Source: Dichetophora obliterata
Taxonomy: Eukaryota > Arthropoda > Insecta > Diptera > Sciomyzidae
Length of the DNA: 64,000 bases
Reading direction: 5' to 3'
Assembly (NCBI GenBank): GCA_963920525.1
Contig: OY986439.1
Coordinates: forward strand, 22,100,819 to 22,164,818
The notes beneath the pieces are model-generated. The model searched no databases. It had not been told where the DNA came from and was given only the letters and a program-made list of their open reading frames with translations. Numbering within the stretch: position 1 is the stretch's first letter; the number at the start of each line of letters is the position of its first letter. The position numbers and the translations under genes are program-made. Of this stretch, positions 44,460 through 55,829 are shown piece after piece.

Positions 44460-45412
44460 GTAAAATATAACATACATATTGTACATATATTTAATTAATA
44501 CAAAAAGGTAGAGTTCAAAGTCCCTTCATTGGCATGTGAAATAGTTGACATTTGTCAGTTAAAATAAAAAACAATAATAATAGTTTCTCAATGTTATGTG
44601 TAAAAAGTAGAGAGAGTGAGAGAGAGGGAAATCGTTACAGCGTTAATGCATTGCTTTTATCTAATATGTAATAATAATACGAACACAGTACAACAGTAAA
44701 AAATGTTCTAGAAATTTTTAAGTTGATTTCACATCAAACGGCGATGCTTAACTAAATGGCGTATTGACATTTTTCCTAACGCATCAAAATTTCAAGTAAA
44801 ACAAGTTTTAAATTGTTAAATTTGCATGTATGCAAACAGTGCCTTACGTTCTTAGCATTCACCCTTTTTGACTGTCGATAAGAAAGAAACAATATTTTTG
44901 CTACCAATTTTTTATCACTTATTTATTCATGTTTTAAGAATTTACAAATTTACAAAAAAATTTAACGAAGTTACACGCTGTTGCAGTAGAGGGGGAAAAT
45001 GCCGTGTCCATCTTGTCACTATTCCCACCCTTCCAGTCATTTGAAAAATAAAAAAAGACAGATTCTTTATCAGTTCAAATGTCAATATGGCAGGAACCAG
45101 AAAAAATTTAAAAAAAAATTCGCAAAATGGCCGCTACTCAAAAAAGAGGTTGATTTTCTTCAGTTATTTTTCAGCTCTTCCGCATTTAAAAAATTTTTGA
45201 TGTTTTGTTAGTCGAGAAAAACGCGTTAAAAGCTTTTAAGTAAAGGTTAAGGCAGTCAACTGACGACACTAAAATGGCTTTAACTTTTAAAATAATTCGA
45301 ATTTCGAAAAATCTTTTTAAGCAGATATTCCTGAACTTTTAACTTTCTAGACTAGAATGCTGCCTTTAGCCACTTAAGACTTTAGATATTCATGAAATCA
45401 GCTTTTATATAT
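44460..45412 (+). other. Start of the 15-kb Mgstl intron after exon B; nothing recognised
   Basis: AT-rich, with a short GAGA-type repeat near 44610-44630. The frame at 44999-45211 is Lys/Phe-rich and unrecognised. Confidence 0.4.
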
Positions 45413-45505
45413 TTTTATACCTCTACGCGCATATATTAACTTTGTCACTGCGTTTGTAACGCACACAACGCGAAAATAATATGTATTCTTGGTAAATATA
45501 TAAAA

Positions 45506-47321
45506 CTAGCAAATACCCGCTGCTTTGCCTGCGATAAAAATATTAAATACCATGTACAAATTTTAAATCTTAAAATGAAAGTATTTAGCTGTATTAAAAC
45601 AAATTCAAAATACAAAAATTGTTGTGTTTGTTTTGTTTAATTATGAAAAAATGGTATATATATTAAGAAATTACTTTATTTAATTTGAATAACGTATTTT
45701 AACGGTAACAGCGTTATTAAAAAATTTGGGTTAAAAATTTTTAAAATTTGTAATTAAGAATGTAATTTTTTACATATATTCTGAAAATAAATATATTCTT
45801 TTTAAATTGTTGTAGTTAATCAGCCTTCTTCAGTTATTAATTGTTTGTATTGGGCTTCGGTCAAAACACAATTCTTCATAAATTTAAAAACAAACCGTTA
45901 TAATGACATCAAACTTTTGGCGATATCTCAAAAACTATAGACTTTCTCAATGCATAATAATGCATTCTTGTATGGACAGTCGTTGATTAATAAAATTAAC
46001 GGTAATTTTCTTTTCTTTTCGGAAATATTTTGTACGGATATTAGGTATGTTTTAAAAAAAACTGTTATTATGACATTAAAATTCTTGCGATATCTCAAAA
46101 CTATAGATTTTATCAGTATAACTCATAAGCCTCAGAATGAGAAAAAAACTATTGAAATTTCATGTTTTGACTTAGCAAGCAAACATTTCCGCCATTTTTA
46201 AATCGATTTTCATCCAATTTTCTTTGTTTGAAAGTTAAGTAAATTAAGAAATTAAATAAATTGGGAAAATGAGAAAAGGTTTACCGTTACCTCACCAATG
46301 CAATGTTTTATATTGTTTTCAAAAACCTCTAAAATATCCAACTTGTACTAAACAATAGGCCAAGAGTTGCTTTTGTTCTACATATTTTTTTTTAATTTTA
46401 ATTTTTTTTTTTTCATTTTCCTTATTCTTTCATATAACATAATTTACCAGCAAAAATTGTTCTATTTTGACACAAACAGTTTCTATCATTAAAAATCATG
46501 GGCCACCTATCTATATATTCATAGTTAACGTTATAGTTATAGTAGAATTTGTCCTGACCCAATTCAATGAATTTTTTGTGATCGTTTTGTGAATTTGTAA
46601 AAGTGTAAATTGACCTTCGAACAAAACACATGCTAGACGTTCCCGTTTGAAACATCAATGTATGACTATCAGAATTTTCTGATATATACAGCATTCTTAT
46701 TGATGCATAGTATTGCCCTGCTGACGTTGTCCTGCCGCAGACCACCTTACTGCGATACACGAATTTTCATGCTGTTCGGGAAAAAAAATTATTTATTTTC
46801 GCCATTTTTAGTACAGTTGCCGAAAGTAGCCGTATGAACTAAATTATCAAATTTTTGTCTGATATAACCAAAACCGTTCGAAGTATAAAATTTTTGATTA
46901 ATTCTGGGCGGTAATGGGGGTGTGGCAAAATTTTTTTACTTAAACCATCGCAAACTCGAAACAATAGAGTGCCAGAATTTCAGCTCAATTGAGCTTAAAC
47001 CTAGTGCGCTTTGCTTTACTCCAAGCTTATCTCCCGAAAAATGGACTTAACTAAAGTGGGTCATGCCCATTTTAAGTAAAGTTAGCGAAAGTAAAAAGAT
47101 TACCAAATTCTAGTCTCATACGACCAAAATCATCTGAAATATAGCATTTTTTGCAAAAAGTGGGAATAAAAAGTAGACGCGGCAAATCTAACATAGCATA
47201 TTACGATAAAGTTGGAATAACAAATCGTTTGATACCTATATCGTGTTAATTGGTTCAGTGGTTCTTGCGTGATTGTTAAACATCCGTGCAGTGTCACAAC
47301 GCTTTCATATATTCGTATAGA
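45506..47321 (-). mobile_element. Helitron-like element (minus orientation)
   Basis: Read on the minus strand it starts A|TCTATACGAATATATGAAAG and ends GGGTATTTGCTAG|T, the TC...CTAG ends and A/T target expected of Helitrons. The interior is AT-rich; a block at 46840-47200 is related to 27660-27800 and 53030-53120 (CTCGAAACAA, CCAAAATTTCAGCTCAAT). One unrecognised ORF is noted separately. A second 5' end (TCTATACTATTATTTAAAAG) at 47911 suggests another, partly overlapping copy. Confidence 0.6.
46422..46760 (-). CDS. Unrecognised ORF inside the Helitron (possible captured fragment)
   Basis: Minus-strand frame of 112 codons from a GTG; no ATG near its start and a TGA shortly upstream. The composition is balanced for this AT-rich DNA (Asp, Glu, Gly, Cys, Arg present; stretches such as FIELGQDKFYYNYNVNYEYI). 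Helitrons are known to capture host exons, so a captured fragment is possible. No family is recognised and no splice structure is evident. It may be chance. Confidence 0.2.
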   Translation of the reverse strand: MYRSKVVCGRTTSAGQYYASIRMLYISENSDSHTLMFQTGTSSMCFVRRSIYTFTNSQNDHKKFIELGQDKFYYNYNVNYEYIDRWPMIFNDRNCLCQNRTIFAGKLCYMKE

Positions 47322-47473
47322 TAGACTAAGACAATCTCAAGTGGGGAAAAGCTGGCTGGCAAGGCTACAAAACATAAGTAATGCAGATAACTAAATTCTG
47401 GCAACTCCCCTCAAAACATTAACAAAGAAAATTAATTAACACTGTATGAAAGCAAGAATCTCCCTGAAAGTAA

Positions 47474-47625
47474 AGCTGTATTCACCGATCACCTTCAGCA
47501 TGTTTTGAAAGTTTTTTTCATATGAAGTTTTCGCTCAGAGAGAAACATTTCTGCTCGCTCTCAACTTGATTAACATTATTTTAAATCACACAAAAACATG
47601 CTGAAGTTTATCAGTGGATTCAGCT
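47474..47625. mobile_element. 152-bp PIF-like MITE
   Basis: Ends AGCTGTATTCACCGATCACC and, read inward from the right, AGCTGAATCCACTGATAAAC; TTCAGCATGTTTT lies inside both. TAA flanks (47471-47473, 47626-47628). Related to the ends of 13744-15851. Confidence 0.75.
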
Positions 47626-47999
47626 TAACTACACAACATGGCTGTCGTGTTATATTGAGAGAAGCTCTCTCGACAAAGAGAGAAAAGCTTTGTTTGCTGT
47701 TATATTGTGCTGCTGGTTGAATGAAGGCATCAAATAAAATGCGTGATTTTGCAATAGTTAAAGAATACATTTTTCGAAAACCTTGGTAGGCTATAACAAT
47801 CTATATTATTATAGGCATCGAATAAAAAAAGAATTATCAAAATCGGTTCAGCGGTTACCGAGCATACTCTGGATCAAATTTCGTGAGTCTCCTTTTAAAT
47901 AATAGTATAGATAAACTGGAAATTTCAGCCCTTGGAAGGACTTTGACCTAGCTTCTATTGAACAATTCTGTTGTGCGTGTTATTAAATGTTTGATCACA

Positions 48000-48050
48000 A
48001 ATGACCGAGAACTGGACCTACGTGTTTTATGCCGACTCCGAACGGCTATC
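48000..48050 (-). mobile_element. Fragment of a tRNA-derived SINE
   Basis: Minus strand reads GCCGTTCGGAGTCGGCATAA then AACACGTAGGTCC, the same block found in the fuller copy at 50680-50925. Confidence 0.6.
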
Positions 48051-48219
48051 ATCATTTTTTAAGTCGATTTACATGACCGTCTGTCCGTTTGTCTCCCTCA
48101 CGATTACTGCCGTAATTTTAGAGTTATCTTAATGAAATTGGTTGTATCGCAATATATTTAGGTTTCTATCTAAAAAAATTAAGATTAAGTTCGAAAATAA
48201 GACAAATTGGAAGAACACC

Positions 48220-48535
48220 ACGCTTACTTCCCATACAAAGTGCCTTTTTTTTAAGTTAATTCCCAACCAAGTTATGCTTAAGCAAACAAAAGTTTGAGAG
48301 GGATTTGAGGGATTTTAGCGGATTTTTCCGGCAAATTTCTCGGATTTTTATCAGCAGTAGCTGGCAACACTGCTTGAGAGAATGCGCTTGACATCGTAGT
48401 TTGCTAAGCAGAATAGGTTAGCTAACAGTATTGAGAATGTGAAACCACGCTTACTTTCCATACAAAGTGCCTTTTTTGAAGTTAAGGCCCAACTAAGTTA
48501 TGCTTAAGCAAACAAAAGTTTGAGAGCAAAAGCAC
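48220..48535. repeat. Direct repeat of about 90 bp
   Basis: ACCACGCTTACTTCCCATAC...TATGCTTAAGCAAACAAAAG...TTTGAGAG occurs at about 48220-48302 and again at 48445-48525. The second copy has AGGCCCAACTAAGTTATG, which is inverse to the end at 53905 (CATTACTTGGTTGGGCCT), so one of these is probably the left terminus of another TTA-type element. Confidence 0.6.
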
Positions 48536-48632
48536 ACGCACTTACACAGCAATATATGAAGTCACCCAAGTTTAGGCCTAACCAAAATAGACGAGTCGCT
48601 ACGTAACGAGTGAAGACGAAAATATTCGCTTA

Positions 48633-48991
48633 AGCTTGGTATGCTGTAGGAACAAAAAAAAATTTCCATAAGAAATACATTGAGATTTTTGACAACGAAC
48701 AGGCAGCGAAATTTTTTTTCGCAAGCTAATACGCATTCAACAATAAAAAATAAGCAGTAAGTATGTTTAAGTGTTGAATTTGTTATTTAACAAATTTATT
48801 GTTGCATTTATGTAGTTTATTAATGTGTAGTCTTGCCTTTTATAGGATATAATATTGCAGCAATAAAAATATGAATCTGTCAGGCAGAACAGCAAGTGGT
48901 TTTTCTCCACACAAAAATTTTGACTCTACACCAAAATTTCGCTTGTAGAGTAATATGCCCAAAAACTTTCGTTCCTACAGCATACTAAGCT
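48633..48991. mobile_element. PIF-like MITE (AGCTTGGTATGCTGTAGGAA family), 359 bp
   Basis: Ends AGCTTGGTATGCTGTAGGAA and, read inward, AGCTTAGTATGCTGTAGGAA; TTA flanks on both sides (48630-48632, 48992-48994). Non-coding. Confidence 0.85.
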
Positions 48992-49075
48992 TTAAATGCA
49001 ATTCAATGTTGCTATCCGAAATAGACACACGTCAATTCATCGAAACTGAACGAAACGGTTTGACAAAACGTTTTA

Positions 49076-49838
49076 AGGCTTGATTACCCAAGCGTAACGT
49101 GAGGTGGCGCAGCGCGATGTAGCGTAGTGCGACGTTGCCTCGAGGATAAGCGATTACCGAAATCGTAGTCCAACGTAGTGCAGGCGCCGTAGTGCAAGGC
49201 ACTCATTTTATTCTAATTGACTTATTTACTTCTCCTCGTCAACAAAAGATTGCATCCTTTCTTATATAGTATTAAAATTTACAAAAATGTGAAGTTAAAC
49301 ATATTTTTTCGCTTGTAACACAGCTGTCGAACTGTCGAAAATCGTAACGTTGCGTAGAAATCTATTTTCTACAGACTTCTACGCTGCGTCACGCCACATT
49401 ACGATTTCGGTAACGACTTCCTAAGGTAACGTAGCGCGACGTTGCCAACTGTCAAGTAAAAGTCTGTTTAATGATAAATGTGTACAAGTCGTTGCCGAAA
49501 TCGTGATGTGGCGCGACGCAGCGTAGAAGTCTGTAGAAAATAGATTTCTACGCCACGTTACTATTTTAGACAGTTCGGCATCTAACACGCCAAAAAAAAA
49601 TTTTGTTTAACTTCACAAAATTGTTCATTTTAATACTATATAAGAAAGGATGCAGTCTTTTATTGAAGATAAGTTAATTAGCCTGCTAAAAAACAACGTC
49701 TGCCCTTATAACAAATTTTCTGCGGGCTACAATTCGGCGCCTGCACTACGATTTCGATACTCGTTTATCCTCGAAGCAACATCGCACTACGCTACTTCCA
49801 GCTGCGCCACCTCACGTTACACTTGGGTAATCAAGCCT
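49076..49838. mobile_element. Inverted dimer of the AGGCTTGATTACCC element, 763-bp palindrome
   Basis: Ends AGGCTTGATTACCCAAGCGT and its inverse; TTA flanks 49073-49075 and 49839-49841. The left half (49076-49425) is the inverted right half of the 13280 copy, and the right half repeats it in direct orientation. Both halves contain the ATACTATATAAGAAAGGATG block. The right half encodes the MADF-like remnant MQSFIEDKLISLLKN at 49650. The whole unit is a near-perfect hairpin. Confidence 0.85.
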
Positions 49839-50129
49839 TTAGGCCCAACCAAAATAAACGAAACGAGACGATTGCAACTTGCCGAATGTCTGCCATCGTT
49901 TCTTCTGCCTTAAGAACCGAACTTTTAGCGTCTCAACTCGTCAACAACAGCTGTTCAAAGTGTGCTAAATTTTTTTCACTTATAGTTCACAAAATCTTGT
50001 TTAATGATTAACAAAATTATAATTGCACATCAATTGATAACTAAGAAACTTTTTAACAAAAAAAAAACCAACTTCAAAACCACTACAAACATGATTCATT
50101 TATATATAAGGTTGTGTAAGCTGAGAGCA

Positions 50130-50205
50130 CATATCTCTCGGCGAATGTCAAAAACACCTGTTTGGTGTTGTTATCTTTTACTTTGACATTCGCCGATCCA
50201 AATTC
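50130..50205. repeat. Short palindrome (CGGCGAATGTCAAA arms)
   Basis: CGGCGAATGTCAAA near 50139 and its inverse TTTGACATTCGCCG near 50185 flank a second small inverted repeat (AACACCTGTTTGGTGTT). Probably the core of a MITE in the repeat family shared with 36110-36310. Confidence 0.5.
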
Positions 50206-50679
50206 TATACATCCAGCGTTTTCGTTTAAAAATGTCACTGGGCACTTTAAAAAGGAAACGTTTTCCTTGTTCCAATAGTTTTGGCGAATCGCGTACTTTT
50301 TCGGCATTTTGAGGTAGTAACAAAAACTCAAACTCCAAGAAAATTGTTTAAAAACTATTTGAAACACAAATTTAATATTAAAATCCAATAGTTTGACTTC
50401 TAGTCAGAAATTTTAATTTGATTGTTTACTTTTCTTTTTTTGTTTTACTTTGACATTTTGCAATCCAAGTTTTGTTGTTGTATGAGAACAATTTCATGGT
50501 TACTTAGCCTTATATATAATTGAATCATGCACTACAAAGTAAAAAATAATTTTAAATTACTTTTCACATTAATTAATTGATAAAATTTGATATAAATATT
50601 GATTTCTCCATGAATACAAAACCTTTAAAGCCCGTATTAATATTATTCGATATACAAAGTTTTTCTTATATTTCCACGC

Positions 50680-50925
50680 CCCTGTGTCGGCCTTTTTGTC
50701 TATGCATGCCCGTGCGTGACCCCTAAGCTAAGGAACCGCGGTAGCCCGGTTTCAATTCCAGCAAAGACAGAAAAGTTTTTCAATTGAATTCGTCGTCACC
50801 TATCTGCAGACAATGGCAAACCTCAGAGAGTAAAATTGCCATGTAAAGCTTCTTTAGAACATAAGCCGTTCGGAGTCGGCATAAAACACGTAGATCCAAG
50901 GTTAATTAATACAGGGTCACTTGAG
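50680..50925 (+). mobile_element. tRNA-derived SINE
   Basis: A tRNA-like head (TCGGCCTTTTTGTCTATGCA...CCCGGTTTCAATTCC) is followed by a body with CACCTATCTGCAGACAATGG, GTAAAGCTTCTTTAGAACAT and GCCGTTCGGAGTCGGCATAA. The last block resembles a SINE I associate with tephritid and related flies. It recurs in antisense at 48000-48050. The short ORFs crossing it are not genes. Confidence 0.6.
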
Positions 50926-51060
50926 AGAAGCCCGCTCGAACTGTCAAAATTGATGGAAATCAAAAAAAAACCTGAATCTGTAAAATTTTTACAGATAAAA
51001 CGAAACGTTTTCAAAACAACTACGAATCTTTTACTATGATATAGTATTGTAAAATTAATA

Positions 51061-51364
51061 AGGGTTCTCATCTAAGCATGTAACTGACCCGTAAACATTG
51101 TAAACCTTGTGAACTTACATACGCGTAAACTATCTGTCAAAATTTGTATGGGCGTGAGTTTTCATCATTTCCGAGCCTATTTTGTAGTGTAAACTAGCAT
51201 GTAAATCTACGTGTGTGAATGATGGTTGCCTTTGGCACTAATCAAAACATATTTAAAGTAGTTGAAGTAAATATGCCATTTTGTCGACATTTACGCTATT
51301 TACACTTTATCGCTCATCAAAAAATTAAATGCTATACATGTTTACATGCTTAGATGAGAACCCT
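51061..51364. mobile_element. MITE with AGGGTTCTCATCTAAGCATG ends, 304 bp
   Basis: Left end AGGGTTCTCATCTAAGCATG and an exact inverse at the right. Flanks TAATA on both sides (51056-51060, 51365-51369); the true duplication may be shorter because the site is AT-rich. Non-coding. Confidence 0.75.
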
Positions 51365-51476
51365 TAATATTTTTAAAAACATTTTACGCCATACAAAAAT
51401 GAAAACGCACATTTTTAAATAGAAAAGTAAAACGAAACGTTTTAACATGACATAGTAAAATTATTATATAAATATA

Positions 51477-53543
51477 CTAGCTGAAACCCGGCGCGTTGCT
51501 GCCACGCTCCCTTGAATGTGTAAATTGAGGTCGAATACTGAATGCCGATGATGTACGACCTATAAATCCAAAGCTGCTCCATAGCACAAATTTGGTTTGA
51601 ATGGGAGGTGTAACGTCACCTTTTTCAACGCCCTTCAAATGTAATCAATGAAACTGCATGTGTACATTGAGCTCGAATACTGAATTCTAAAACAGAGCGA
51701 TTTATAACTCCAAAGCTATTCAATATCGAAAATTGTGGTTGTATGGGTAGTGCCTCGCCCCTTTTTCCAACTCACATAAAAAATCAATAAAACTGCATGT
51801 GTAAGTCTAGGACGAATACTGAATTCCGACACTGTGCGACCTATAACTCCAAAGCTATTTGATATCGTATATTTTGGTTATATGGGAGATGCTATTCCCC
51901 CTTGTTCTACGCCCAAAAAAAGTTATCAGTGAAACTGCATGTAAAAATTTAGGTCAAATACTGTGGGGGCCTCAATAGCCTCAATAGCCTCAATTCCGAG
52001 GCTATGCGACCTATAACTCTAAAGCTATTCGATAGCAAAAATTTGGGTTGTATGGGAGGTGCCATATCCCCTTTTTTAACGCTAAGAAAATGTAATCAAT
52101 GAAACTGCATGTGTACATTGAGGTCGAATACTGAATTCTGATGCTGTGTGACAAATAACTCAATAGCTATTCGATATCGCAAATTTGAGTCATATGGGAG
52201 GAGCCACTCTCCCTTGTCCAGCGCCCAAAAAATGCTACCAATGAAAGTGCATGTGTAAATTTGGATCGAATACTGAATTCCGACGTTGTGCGACTTATAA
52301 ATCCAAAGCGATTCGAAAGCACAAATCTGGGCTGTATGGAAATTGTGCGACCTATAACTTAATAGCTATTCGATATCGCTAATTTGGGTTAAATGTGAGG
52401 TGCCACGCCTCTTTAAAAATGCTCATAAAATGAAATCAGTGAAACTGCATGTGTACGTTTAGGTCGCTGTACGACCTATAATTCCAAAGCTATTCGATAG
52501 CACAACTCTGGGTTGTTTAGGAGATTCCACTTCCACTTTTCATACGCCCTAAAATATTATTAATGAAACTGCATTGATAAAATAAGGTCGGATACTCAAT
52601 TCTTACGGGGTGTGACCTATAACTAAAAATCTATTCGATATCGCTAAATTGAGTTGTATGGTAGGTGTCACTCCAAATTGTCCAACGCCCATTAAATGTT
52701 ACCAATTAAACTGCATGTGTAAATTTAGGTGGAATACTGAATTTCGATGCTGTGCGACCTCTTACTTCAAGCTATTCGATAGCACAAATTTGGGTTGTAT
52801 GGAAAGTGAAACTCCCCCCTTTTCCAACGCCCATAAAATGTTATCAATGAAACTGCATGTATAAATTGATGTCGAACACTGAATTTCAATGCTGTGCGAC
52901 CTGTAGCTCAACAACTATTTGGTATCGCAAATTTTGTTTTTATCGAAGGTGCCACTCCCCCTTGGTTTTTATTCCCATAAAATGTCATCAGTGAAACGAC
53001 ATAATTTTTTATATACTTGTAGGCAGTTATTTCTTAAACCATCTCGTACTCGAAACAAATCCACAGCCAAAATTTCAGCTCAATCGGGCCAGTAGTTTCG
53101 AAGTCTTTTTATCTTTTCTTAAAAGTAGGCGTGAAGGCTTATTGTTTGAGAGAAACAGGAGACCGGCTTCGGTTTCATCCCTACTCCGTGCTGTTTGCTG
53201 GGTGGGAAGTGACACCGGTAGACGCCTGGCGGGGATAAGTTACCAAGTGATTATTGATCAGTTATCAAGCGGGAAAAATAGGGAATGCTGATAGAAGGGT
53301 GAAAATGTAGGGTTGTATGCATTTTTTAATGCCACATTATAAAAAAATAAAAAAAAATGTTTGTCGAAAACACAAAAAAAATGCTAGGGGTGGACAATCC
53401 TTATCACTAAGGGGTATGCAAAATAGATACTAGCCGATTCTCAGACCTATTGAATACGCATATAAAATTTCATAAAAATCGGTCAAGCCGTTTCGGAAGA
53501 GTATGGTAACTAACACTGTGACACGAGAATTTTATTTATTAGA
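51477..53543 (-). mobile_element. Non-autonomous Helitron with about ten about 140-bp repeats
   Basis: Minus orientation: 5' A|TCTAATAAATAAAATTCTCG (53543), 3' GGGTTTCAGCTAG|T (51477), with a GC-rich small stem before the CTAG. The body holds about ten diverged repeats spaced near 140 bp, each with ATGAAACTGCATGTGTA, GGTCGAATACTGAATT and CCAAAGCTATTCGATA. GCCTCAATA is triplicated near 51970. Same family as 26457-28652 (opposite orientation) and the fragment at 61240-61400. The unique part at 53160-53330 is unexplained. Confidence 0.75.
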
Positions 53544-55264
53544 TAAATACAATTCGAGTGGGGGTATTGGTTACACCTACTTTGTTTTAAAACACTTGTT
53601 AATATGGAATTGTTTGTTATATATGTTTCATTGATTTATGTATTTGATATTTGTTCACAAAATAAAGTATTTTTTCATTCTCCAAAACATAAAAACATAT
53701 ATAAAAACTGTCAGCACTACTTCAATAAAATTTCAATGAACTTTTGAACTTTTTTAATAAAGTTTTGTCAAGATATTGTAAACGTTTGACATTTTGTTAA
53801 GCATGAAATCGCCCCTTGGGCGACTTTTCTACTTAATCATACTTTTCGTCAACTTTTCTCTGAGACTTTTCTTTGCTTACGCATTACTTGGTTGGGCCTT
53901 TAGTCTTTAAACCAACCAAATCAAATTTAATACATACCTACCTCCCATAAAAAGTGACTATGTGTAAACGTTAATATTTTTTAAGGGCAAGTTCCCATCT
54001 AGAGCTCCAAAAACACGGTGATGATCTTTATTTTTTTATAAGAGGAAGTAAATGGACACCTTGAGTTTTTTGGCAGTTATTTATTGGTTCTTTAAGTTTA
54101 GGAAAATTTTTTTTTTTTGGCATAAAAATATAATGTGAAGTTTCCATACGCAGGGAAACGTCACGTTGAAAAACAGGTACCCAAACGGTCTTCCTTGCAA
54201 AGCACGTTCATGTATTATGGTATTACATATGAGTTTTTAGTACCATTTTTCACATGTTTTGTTCTTTAAAGTACCTTTAAAAAAAGAATAAGCCAGTAGT
54301 ATTTGAATTTAGGTTAAGGAAACAGTAAATTTTATCTGCTTTGAAATAAAAATATATCCAAGTCAATCCATAGAGTAGACAATCCATTTTGTGGAGACCA
54401 GTTTAAAAACATTATTTTTCAGAAATAGCGTTTTAAGATTGGGTTAACGATTTTTTCCGAGTTCATTTATGAAAATATGGGTTCCTTTCGTATGCGAAAA
54501 CATTTTTATGCAAACGTTATTGGCCAAACCGCTTTGAAAACATATTCTACTCATTATAAGTTATCGACAAATTTTAAAAATAAATAGTTTTTTGGTCGAG
54601 TTTCAAGAGAACCTCCCCTCAGATTTTAAAAAAATTAATCAGATGACTTCAAATTTCAATGAAATTTATAATATATTTAAGTTTCTATCTAAAAAATCAA
54701 GATCAAATTTGAAAATCAGCCAACTTAATTGAAAAGCACATCTACTTCGCATAGAAAATGACTTCAAAACGTTTAAATCAATTTAAATTCCACAAAAATT
54801 GTAAGTAATATAATTTACCTAAAGCATTGGCATTTAATATACACTCAACGTATGAAATCCAACCAAATCGAATGAAACCCACGCCTACATTCCATACAAA
54901 GTGACTATGGAGTGACTTTGGAAAAGGTAAAATTCCATCGTAGCTTTATGAAAACGGTAAAATAACTTTAAATTTAAAAAAAAAAAATAATGCTTTCAAA
55001 TTCTTTAAATATTTGATTAATACTAAAATAAGGAGTGACTTTGCAAAAAGATAAAATTCCAAAGTGGTTTTATGAAAACGGTAAAACAACTTTAAATTTC
55101 CCAAAAATTATATAATGTCTTAAAATTTTGCAAATAAGTTTTAATCTTAACTATGCGCTCTTCGTTTAGAATTTGTTAAAATAAAATGGAAACTCCGCCT
55201 ACCTGCTATATAAAGTTGCATCGTTATAATAGCAAAACCTTTATAAGTTCGATAAAAATTAATA
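53544..55264 (+). other. Intronic DNA: remnants of the split DINE-like element
   Basis: Includes the isolated MITE end CATTACTTGGTTGGGCCT|TTA at about 53905 and several diverged DINE internal repeats (CCATACAAAGTGACT, AAACGGTAAAATAACTTTAA) between 53935 and 55260. No gene. Confidence 0.45.
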
Positions 55265-55592
55265 GGGGTATTCACGATGTGGTGCATTTGCCCTTGTATT
55301 GTGTTTTTTTGATGTTCGTAGTAAATTTTGTAAAATTACAAAAGCAAAACGCACATTGTTTAAAACACAACCCTGTTGCAAAAATACAAAGACGAAGCCC
55401 TATTGTATTATTTGTAAATTTTGTTGTGTATTTGATTAGCTAATCGCAAAAGCATTTCAACTTAGCATTGAGGAAGCTACGTTGTGAGTTTATTTAATAA
55501 TAATCAATATAATTAGGTGTTTCATTTGAATTTTTTACGATTTTCTTTAGTTATATGATTATTTTAATTAATATTTCCAAACAAAATTACGT

Positions 55593-55696
55593 ACAATTGC
55601 GCAGCAATTTTCAATTTTCTAAATCATAGCTTAGCTTGATCATGGCCTACGGCCGATAGCTGCCGATAGGAAAATTGAAAATTGCTGCGCAATTGT
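55593..55696. repeat. Palindrome resembling a parvoviral terminal hairpin
   Basis: 27-bp arms, perfectly inverse, at 55593-55619 (starting ACAATTGCGCAGCAATTTTC) and 55670-55696, around a 50-nt loop. The loop itself contains AGCT...GGCC-TAC-GGCC...AGCT, so the fold would be branched. It begins where similarity to the virus-free relative stops and lies 100 bp upstream of the NS TATA box. Parvoviruses end in such self-priming hairpins; the assignment as a relic of the left viral terminus is inference from structure and position. Confidence 0.7.
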
Positions 55697-55795
55697 CTTT
55701 GCAGCCCCGCACCCAAGTCGTCGTCGTCGTCATAATGTTTTATTATTTTTACCATGCGGAAATCACATGACAACTGGAACTGAACTCAAAAATGG

Positions 55796-55803
55796 TATAA
55801 ATA
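55796..55803 (+). promoter_or_regulatory. TATA box of the densovirus NS promoter
   Basis: TATAAATA, 27 bp before the first NS-region ATG at 55830. Densovirus NS promoters lie just inside the terminal repeat, as here. Whether it is active in the fly is unknown. Confidence 0.55.
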
Positions 55804-55829
55804 GTTGATATTTTCCACTGTAATTTTAA

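Larger units (their letters stand above)
48574..49990. mobile_element. Broken copy of the AGGCCCAACC MITE hosting two further MITEs
   Basis: AGGCCTAACCAAAATAGACG at 48574 and internal blocks (CGAAACGGTTTGACAAAACG near 49052; CCTTAAGAACCGAAC near 49910) match the intact copy at 10432-10868. A 65-bp inverted piece of the other terminus lies at 49841-49905. The copy is interrupted at TTA sites by 48633-48991 and 49076-49838. Confidence 0.6.

Noticed and set aside
49650..49913. 87-codon frame as a gene
   Set aside because: Only the first ~15 residues resemble a MADF-type protein; the rest runs through the MITE terminal repeat into the neighbouring element.
51477..53000. CRISPR-like array
   Set aside because: Units are about 140 bp, diverged throughout, with no short identical repeats and unique spacers; eukaryotic Helitron tandem repeats explain them.
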